Source: Saprospira grandis DSM 2844
Lineage (GTDB): Bacteria > Bacteroidota > Bacteroidia > Chitinophagales > Saprospiraceae
Length of the DNA stretch: 47,072 nt
Direction: 5' to 3'
Assembly: GCF_000275825.1 (NCBI RefSeq)
Contig: NZ_JH719942.1
Location: forward strand, 4,162,624-4,209,695
Both the position numbers and the translations under genes were made by a program. Shown here one piece after another: positions 42,345-47,072 of this stretch (position 1 is the first letter of the stretch; each line of letters starts with the position of its first letter). The notes under the pieces were generated by a model. It had not been told where the DNA came from. It was given only the letters and a program-made list of their open reading frames with translations, and did not search any database.

Positions 42345-42872
42345 ATGCTCATGTATTACCGTTATTTATTTTTGTTCCTCTTTTTTCTGGGGGGAATTCA
42401 GGCTACGCAAGCCGAAACAGCTCCGCAATATATTGTGGAGATTGATACTTTGGTTCCGCCACCGCCGCCACCGCTGCCCGTACCGACTGAAATTATAGAT
42501 CATGAACCAAAATATTGTTATTATCTCACAGAAAACTGTTCAGAAGACGAAAGTGCAGAAGAGCGAAAAACCTGTGGGCAGTTAGCGTTGATGAAAGATT
42601 TATCGGCTGCTACAATTTATCCTAAGGCTGCCAAGGGAAAAAACATCAATTCGGTAGCTTATATTCGATTTGTGGTAACTGCCGAGGGGAAAATGGAAAA
42701 TATTGAACTTATTCGATTTAAGGGGGAAGAAGAACTGGGTTTTGAAGAAGCTGCATTAAATGCAGTAAGAACCGTAGCTAAAACGGCAAAATGGGAAGCG
42801 GGCCAAGAATTCGGAAAAAAAGTTTCGATACAAATGGTTGTACCGATTCGCTTTAAGTCAGAAAAAGATTAG
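42345..42872 (+). CDS. TonB C-terminal-domain-like secreted protein, copy B
   Basis: A paralogue of the preceding gene, with the same length and the same signal peptide apart from its last residues. The proline patch is longer (VPPPPPPLPVP). The four-Cys pattern is partly kept (KYCYYLTENC, KTCGQL). The TonB-C-like part reads IYPKAAKGKNINSVAYIRFVVTAEGKMENIEL and ends IQMVVPIRFKSEKD. Divergence is concentrated between residues 40 and 80 and near 150. A terminator hairpin follows. Confidence 0.85.
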   Translation: MLMYYRYLFLFLFFLGGIQATQAETAPQYIVEIDTLVPPPPPPLPVPTEIIDHEPKYCYYLTENCSEDESAEERKTCGQLALMKDLSAATIYPKAAKGKNINSVAYIRFVVTAEGKMENIELIRFKGEEELGFEEAALNAVRTVAKTAKWEAGQEFGKKVSIQMVVPIRFKSEKD

Positions 42873-42905
42873 CGGATCGAACTCCTTTAAAAATTAGCAA
42901 AATTG

Positions 42906-42937
42906 CAACTAGCTGTCTATTTTGGGCGGCTAGTTTT
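42906..42937 (+). terminator. Terminator after the TonB-C-like pair
   Basis: Arms AACTAGCTG and CGGCTAGTT (one G-T pair) are followed by seven T residues, 33 bases after the stop. Confidence 0.7.
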
Positions 42938-42960
42938 TTTATGGACCTATTCAAGCCGTC

Positions 42961-44499
42961 ATGTTAAAATCCAACATTCTCAAATTATCTCTTTTTGCCA
43001 CTGGTCTTTCGGGTATTGTGGCCGAATACATTTTGGCCACCTTGGCCACTTATTTTTTGGGCAATTCTGTTTTTCAGTTTACGATTGTCTTGTCTGTCAT
43101 GCTTTTTTCTATGGGCTTGGGCAGTAGGATTTCCAAGTATTTTGAAAAGAATTTGCTGAGCAGCTTTGTCGTGATTGAGTTTACGCTTTCGCTTTTGGTG
43201 GCCTTTTCGGCTTTATTTACCTATACGGCCACGGCTTATATGGAATATACGGGCGTTTTTATTTATAGCTTTTGTATTCTGATTGGTTTATTGATTGGGA
43301 TGGAAATTCCCTTGGTGGTTCGCCTCAATGATTCTTATCAGGAGTTGCGGGTCAATGTTTCTGCGGTGATGGAGAACGATTATTACGGCAGTTTGATTGG
43401 CGGATTATTTTTTGCTTTTGTGGGTCTTCCCTATTTGGGCCTCACCTATACGCCTTTTGTTTTGGGGGCCGTCAATTTTGGCGTGGCGCTTTTATTATTG
43501 GTCTTTTTGGGCCAACTTTTTCCCAAAGCCCATAAATTCGCCTTTAAGATTGGGGCTTTTGCAGTGGGTTTAGTGCTTTTGGCTGGTTTTTTTGCGGCTG
43601 AGCCCATTGTTCTTTTTGGCGAACAGAAACGCTACAAAGATAAAGTCATTTTTCAGCATCAATCTAAGTATCAAAAACTGGTTATTACTGAGTGGAAGGG
43701 CAATCATTGGTTTTATATCAATGGCAACCAGCAATTATCTACCTTAGATGAATGGATGTATCATGAACCCATGGTCCACCCTATCGCCAGTTTGCATCCC
43801 GACCCCAAAACGGCTTTGGTTTTAGGCGGCGGAGATGGCTGCGTAGTCCGAGAATTACTCAAATATCCAAGCATTGAAAAAATTATGTTGGTTGATTTGG
43901 ACCCCAAAGTGACAGAGCTGGCCAAAACAAACCCCATTTTTTTGAGCATGAATGACAGCGCCTTGCTAGACCCTCGGGTAGAAGTTCTCAATGGCGATGC
44001 TTTTCAGTATATGGAAAAGACCTTAGATTTTTACGACCTGATTTATTGCGATTTTCCAGACCCAAAAAGTATTGAACTGGGCCGTTTATACTCTTACGAA
44101 TTTTACAAAATGTGTTATAAACAGTTAAGGCCAGGCGGGCTCATTTCTATTCAATCGGGCAGCCCTTATTATGCCAGCAAGGCTTTTGCTTGCATTGACA
44201 AAACAGTAAAAGAAGCAGGCTTTAGTACTTTACAAATTCATAATCAGGTACTTACACTAGGACAATGGGGCTGGACCCTCGGCGCAAAAAATTTACCCCA
44301 AGAAGGTTTTCTCAAAGCTTTAAGAAATGTTAATCTTGATCCGATTCCTACAAAATGGCTAAACAAAGATGCACTTTTGCATATTACCTCCTTCGGTAAG
44401 CCAGTAATTCCCATAGATACTGCAGAAATTGAAATCAACCGAATTCATGATCCTGTACTTAGCAGTTATTACCGTAAAGGAAACTGGGACTGGTATTAA
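42961..44499 (+). CDS. Membrane-anchored spermidine synthase-like aminopropyltransferase
   Basis: The 512-residue protein has an N-terminal half of about seven membrane segments (starting LSLFATGLSGIVAEYILATLATYFLG). The C-terminal half is a spermidine synthase fold: WFYINGNQQLSTLDEWMYHEPMVHP, the nucleotide-binding LVLGGGDGCVVRELLKY, MLVDLDPKVTELA, and catalytic YDLIYCDFPDP. Such membrane-fused SpeE-like proteins are found in many bacteria. The classical reaction is transfer of an aminopropyl group from decarboxylated SAM to putrescine, although substrates of the fused type are not all established. The next gene starts 24 bases later, so they may be co-transcribed. Confidence 0.88.
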   Translation: MLKSNILKLSLFATGLSGIVAEYILATLATYFLGNSVFQFTIVLSVMLFSMGLGSRISKYFEKNLLSSFVVIEFTLSLLVAFSALFTYTATAYMEYTGVFIYSFCILIGLLIGMEIPLVVRLNDSYQELRVNVSAVMENDYYGSLIGGLFFAFVGLPYLGLTYTPFVLGAVNFGVALLLLVFLGQLFPKAHKFAFKIGAFAVGLVLLAGFFAAEPIVLFGEQKRYKDKVIFQHQSKYQKLVITEWKGNHWFYINGNQQLSTLDEWMYHEPMVHPIASLHPDPKTALVLGGGDGCVVRELLKYPSIEKIMLVDLDPKVTELAKTNPIFLSMNDSALLDPRVEVLNGDAFQYMEKTLDFYDLIYCDFPDPKSIELGRLYSYEFYKMCYKQLRPGGLISIQSGSPYYASKAFACIDKTVKEAGFSTLQIHNQVLTLGQWGWTLGAKNLPQEGFLKALRNVNLDPIPTKWLNKDALLHITSFGKPVIPIDTAEIEINRIHDPVLSSYYRKGNWDWY

Positions 44500-44523
44500 C
44501 TTCATCAACAACAACCCTCTCCT

Positions 44524-45141
44524 ATGAAACAGTTATCAGTTTTTTTGCTTCTTTTTTGGGCCAGCCTTTCTTTTGCCCAAAACGAAAATGTTCCCACAGC
44601 AGCCAATGAAATTTGTCCTATCCTTATTGGTGAAACTATTCCTGAAGGAAGCCTGCAAAATACAGCAGGAGAATCTGTAGATGTTCAGGAATTGATCAAA
44701 AAAGAAAAGACCGTTTTGGTCTTTTATCGCGGAAGTTGGTGCCCCTACTGCAATAAACAACTTAGCGGATTGCAAGAAATTGAAGACCAAATAAAAGAGC
44801 TGGGCTTTCAAGTTGTCGCCGTCTCTCCTGACCTTCCAGAAAATCTCAAGAAAAGCATTGATAAACAAGAACTCAATTATCAGCTTTTTTCTGATAGCAA
44901 AATGGAGTATGCCCAACAACTGGGCTTGGCCTTTAAGGTAGACGATAAAACCAGAAAACGCTATAAAGCTTTTGGCATCGATTTAGAAAAAAGCTCTGGA
45001 GAAACACACTATCAATTGCCCGCACCTGCTGTTTTTGTCCTCAATAAAAAAGGAGAAGTTCAGTTTTCTTATATCAATCCTAATTATAAAGTGCGTTTGG
45101 CCCCCGAAATCTTGTTGGCGGTGCTCAAAGCCACCGAATAA
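44524..45141 (+). CDS. Secreted peroxiredoxin-like thiol oxidoreductase (AhpC/TSA family)
   Basis: The 205-residue protein has a signal peptide (LSVFLLLFWASLSFAQ). A thioredoxin fold follows with VLVFYRGSWCPYCNKQLSGL (CPYC), FQVVAVSPDLPE, and a cis-proline-type segment in APAVFVLNKKGEVQF. The GSWCPYC form is typical of the peroxiredoxin-like family of AhpC/TSA. It probably reduces peroxides or maintains thiols in the periplasm. It follows the SpeE-like gene by 24 bases and ends in a strong terminator. Confidence 0.9.
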   Translation: MKQLSVFLLLFWASLSFAQNENVPTAANEICPILIGETIPEGSLQNTAGESVDVQELIKKEKTVLVFYRGSWCPYCNKQLSGLQEIEDQIKELGFQVVAVSPDLPENLKKSIDKQELNYQLFSDSKMEYAQQLGLAFKVDDKTRKRYKAFGIDLEKSSGETHYQLPAPAVFVLNKKGEVQFSYINPNYKVRLAPEILLAVLKATE

Positions 45142-45147
45142 AACAAC

Positions 45148-45182
45148 AAAAGCCAGTAGATTTTTTCTACTGGCTTTTTTTT
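45148..45182 (+). terminator. Terminator after the peroxiredoxin gene
   Basis: Arms AAAAGCCAGTAGA and TCTACTGGCTTTT around a short T-rich loop with a T tract after them. Confidence 0.9.
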
Positions 45183-45212
45183 GATCTCTTTTTGGGAGAT
45201 TTTTTATGTTTT

Positions 45213-45363
45213 GGGGCCCGCGGCCGGCTAGCCTTCGGCTAGGTCGGCCGCCGCTATGCTTCGCGGCTCGCAGGTCTGCTCGGCCCTGCGTTTTTTTTCG
45301 CTACGCTCAAAAAAACTAGGTCTGGCCCTTCGGGCCACCGCTGCGCAGCGCTGGGCCAAGGCC
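45213..45363 (+). repeat. GC-rich intergenic repeat copy R13
   Basis: The GGGGCCC edge at 45213 faces the peroxiredoxin 3' end. Large stem-forming segments: GCGGCCGGCTAGCC...GGCTAGGTCGGCCGC, TTTTTTTTCGCTACGCTCAAAAAAA, and GGCCCTTCGGGCC. Confidence 0.8.
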
Positions 45364-45376
45364 ACTCTTTTTTTGT

Positions 45377-45868
45377 CTAAGCTGAACCATGATTAAATAA
45401 AACACAATCAAGAATGACCGCAGCCGCCAAAATTAGTTGTTCGTCTCCTTCATAGATTTCAACGCTATAAGTATCCGTCCATGCCCAAAACTTTTTAGAC
45501 AATTTGGCTAATTGTTTTTCATTTGCACGAACAACAAAGTCTCTGGACCAAAAGCCAGCCTCAACTTGGTAAGTTGACCCTCCTGAAACCCTTAAACTAA
45601 AGCGATGTCCCCAAAGGTAAAACTGCTTACGTAATTCAGCAATGACTTCTCCCCTCTGTTTTATTTCAAACTGAGGAAATAGGCAAAAAAGCCGTCTTTT
45701 AATTTGAAACAACTCTTGTCCTGTTTTATACTCTCGAAAAGAAAGGTCCTTGCCCCAAGAAAAAAACTTTCCGTCTACCAAATAAATAATTTGGTCTAGC
45801 TCATCTCGGATTAGATAACTACTATCTAGACTCCAAGCTTTTTCCTTGAGCTCAAAGCGCTTTGGCAT
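45377..45868 (-). CDS. LURP-one-related (tubby-like fold) protein, copy 1
   Basis: The 163-residue protein matches the LURP-one-related/DUF567 family, a tubby-like beta barrel of unknown molecular role. It starts FELKEKAWSLDSSYLIRDELDQIIYLVDGKFFSWGKDLSF, continues REYKTGQELFQIKRRL, and ends DTYSVEIYEGDEQLILAAAVILD. It has no signal peptide. It lies 6 bases after its paralogue and is probably co-transcribed with it. Confidence 0.85.
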   Translation of the reverse strand: MPKRFELKEKAWSLDSSYLIRDELDQIIYLVDGKFFSWGKDLSFREYKTGQELFQIKRRLFCLFPQFEIKQRGEVIAELRKQFYLWGHRFSLRVSGGSTYQVEAGFWSRDFVVRANEKQLAKLSKKFWAWTDTYSVEIYEGDEQLILAAAVILDCVLFNHGSA

Positions 45869-45874
45869 GACTAC

Positions 45875-46366
45875 TTAGTTTGATTTCTTTTCAAACAGCA
45901 CCAAATCAATCACAATAGCGGTGGCCAAGATAAAAGCCTCATCGCCCTCATAAATTTCAATGCCATAAGTATCGGTCCAATTCCAAAAGTCTTTAGATAC
46001 TCTGGCAGAAAGGCCCGAAGCTCGGCGAAATTCAAATTCTCTTTGCCAAAAAGAGCCATCAATGGTATAATCATTTGGGCCAGGCACATCTAAGGTAAAC
46101 TTTTGGCCAAACCACTGAAACTCCTTGCGGATCTCAGCCACAGAGGCCCCATCTTTCAAAATTTCAAAGCGAGGCATCAAGGTCATTAAAATTTGCTTGA
46201 TGCGAAACAGCTCTTCGCCAGTATTGTAGTCCTGAAAAGAAAGGTCTTTGCCCCAAGAGAAAACTTTTCCCTTGACCGCATAAACAGGTTCTTCATTTTG
46301 GTCTCGAATGACATAATTGCCACCAAAACTCCAAATTTTTTCTTTCAATTGAAATAGCTTGGGCAT
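45875..46366 (-). CDS. LURP-one-related (tubby-like fold) protein, copy 2
   Basis: A paralogue of the next minus-strand gene with exactly the same length (163 residues). Matched segments are FQLKEKIWSFGGNYVIRDQNEEPVYAVKGKVFSWGKDLSF, FQDYNTGEELFRIKQ, and DTYGIEIYEGDEAFILATAIVID. Roughly half the residues agree by eye, so this is an older duplication than the TonB-C pair. Confidence 0.85.
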   Translation of the reverse strand: MPKLFQLKEKIWSFGGNYVIRDQNEEPVYAVKGKVFSWGKDLSFQDYNTGEELFRIKQILMTLMPRFEILKDGASVAEIRKEFQWFGQKFTLDVPGPNDYTIDGSFWQREFEFRRASGLSARVSKDFWNWTDTYGIEIYEGDEAFILATAIVIDLVLFEKKSN

Positions 46367-46502
46367 ATTAGTACGTTTTAAGGTTGTATGAGGATAAATA
46401 AGCCAGTGAGCTGGCTACAACTCAATAATAAACAAAAAAATTAAACTAAGCAATAAAGCCGCTATTTTTCTTGCCAAAGCCGAATATTGAAGCAAAGAAA
46501 AC

Positions 46503-46645
46503 CGATGAGCGGATGAGGGATGGAAACTAGTGGCCGAAGGCCAGACCCAGCTTTTTGAGCAAAGCGAAAAAAGCGCAGGGCCGAGCGAGCAGCGAGCTAG
46601 TGCACAGCCCGACCCAAGGCCCAAAGGGCCGCAGGGGCAGCCCCC
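46503..46645 (-). repeat. GC-rich intergenic repeat copy R14
   Basis: A reverse copy of the R10/R11 subtype: GATGAGCGGATGAG at one end and GGGGCAGCCCCC at 46633-46645, facing the 3' end of the transposase. Stem-forming segments are TGGCCGAAGGCCA and GGCCCAAAGGGCC. The rest of the 46367-46704 gap has no gene. Confidence 0.75.
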
Positions 46646-46704
46646 AAAAAAAAATAAACACTATTTTTTGTGACAAAAGAGGATTATCCTTTTCTTGAGT
46701 TTGT

Positions 46705-47072
46705 TTAAAAATTTCGTTTTAGGAAAATAAGTATAAAGGCTAAATAGTGTAGACTCGCCCAGTTGTCGGCTTTTCTTTCAAAACGAATGAGTAAAATTTT
46801 GAATGCGTCAATCCATGCGTTAGTTCGCTCAACAGAAAAGCGTTCTTTGTAAAGTTCCTCATCTATAATATCTTGATAATAAGCTTTTTTTCTATTTCTT
46901 TTGTTGTGGTCAATATTAGGGATAATGCCCATTTTTTGGCAGTTTTCTCTAAGTTTTTTGCTATCAAACCCTGCATCAGCATTCATAAATAAACCATCAG
47001 GAGAGATGTCTGAAAGCTGCAGATCGGCAAGCATTTTTTGGAAATGACTCTCGATTCAAACAAATCATTATG
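46705..47072 (-). pseudogene. IS5-family-like transposase, C-terminal part, truncated by window end
   Basis: The readable 109 residues contain a DDE-type ADAGFDSKKLRENC segment (second Asp) and ERFSVERTNAWIDAFKILLIRFER (catalytic Glu in VERT), typical of IS5-like enzymes. Upstream, one frame reads HNDLFE from the window edge. The expected continuation (IESHFQKMLADLQ) is in another frame from about 47053, so one base seems missing. The gene may be a frameshifted relic or use two reading frames. The rest, and the IS ends, are outside the window. Confidence 0.65.

Larger units (their letters stand above)
41679..42872 (+). repeat. Tandem duplication of gene plus leader
   Basis: 41679-42267 and 42284-42872 are direct repeats offset by 605 bases. 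Leader bases from CCACCAAACG through the start codons and the first about 35 codons are nearly identical; the central part has diverged. Both coding copies keep exactly 175 codons. Confidence 0.9.

Overview
The window looks like a chromosomal segment of a gliding, Saprospiraceae-type Bacteroidota. My best guess is a Saprospira grandis-like genome, inferred from gene content, the lack of strong Shine-Dalgarno sites, TAnnTTTG-type promoter boxes and an unusual load of GC-rich intergenic repeats. No rRNA, tRNA or CRISPR array was seen.

Layout. 1-1.25 kb is a non-coding array of small palindromes (REP-like). 1.5-3.4 kb holds a Dps-type ferritin and bioA. 3.6-14.4 kb is a minus-strand type I restriction-modification locus in the order hsdM, fic, hsdS, a degenerate nucleotide-cyclase-like gene, two unrecognised AT-rich genes, hsdR, and a YgjP/DUF45 metalloprotease. 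14.8-16.8 kb is apaG-gmk-yicC. 17.1-18.2 kb is an NAD-dependent epimerase/dehydratase. 18.27-19.84 kb is a dead IS4-type element with perfect ends and a 9-bp target duplication. 19.9-21.1 kb is a GbsR/MarR regulator tail-to-tail with plsC. 21.3-23.1 kb is an OLD-like ATPase overlapping a small PD-(D/E)XK-like gene. 23.3-26.2 kb is a tight dapB, DEAD-box helicase, Kir-type channel cluster. Next come a secreted protein, a DUF2461 gene and a divergent oxyR/katA pair (27.8-30.6 kb). 30.6-32.9 kb is a Septu-like ATPase/HNH pair whose HNH protein carries an inserted LysM-like domain. 32.9-34.8 kb is nadD divergent from an OmpA-family gene. 35.5-37.8 kb is a large secreted unknown protein flanked by repeat copies. 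39.4-41.6 kb is a fusion of a TIR-like domain, an acidic linker, TPRs and a short-chain dehydrogenase. 41.7-42.9 kb is a tandem duplication of TonB-C-like proteins. 43-45.1 kb is a membrane-anchored spermidine-synthase-like protein and a peroxiredoxin. 45.4-46.4 kb holds two LURP-one-like paralogues. A truncated IS5-type transposase ends the window.

Two themes stand out. First, several apparently independent defence-type modules are interspersed with housekeeping genes: type I RM with Fic and protease, ATPase plus nuclease-like gene, Septu with LysM, and a TIR-like fusion. Second, about 14 copies of a roughly 110-180 bp GC-rich repeat occur, all with the TTTTGGGGC edge pointing at a nearby gene boundary and with stem-forming segments that differ between copies. 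A second family of tiny hairpins with similar loops and different stems fills the remaining gene-free stretches.
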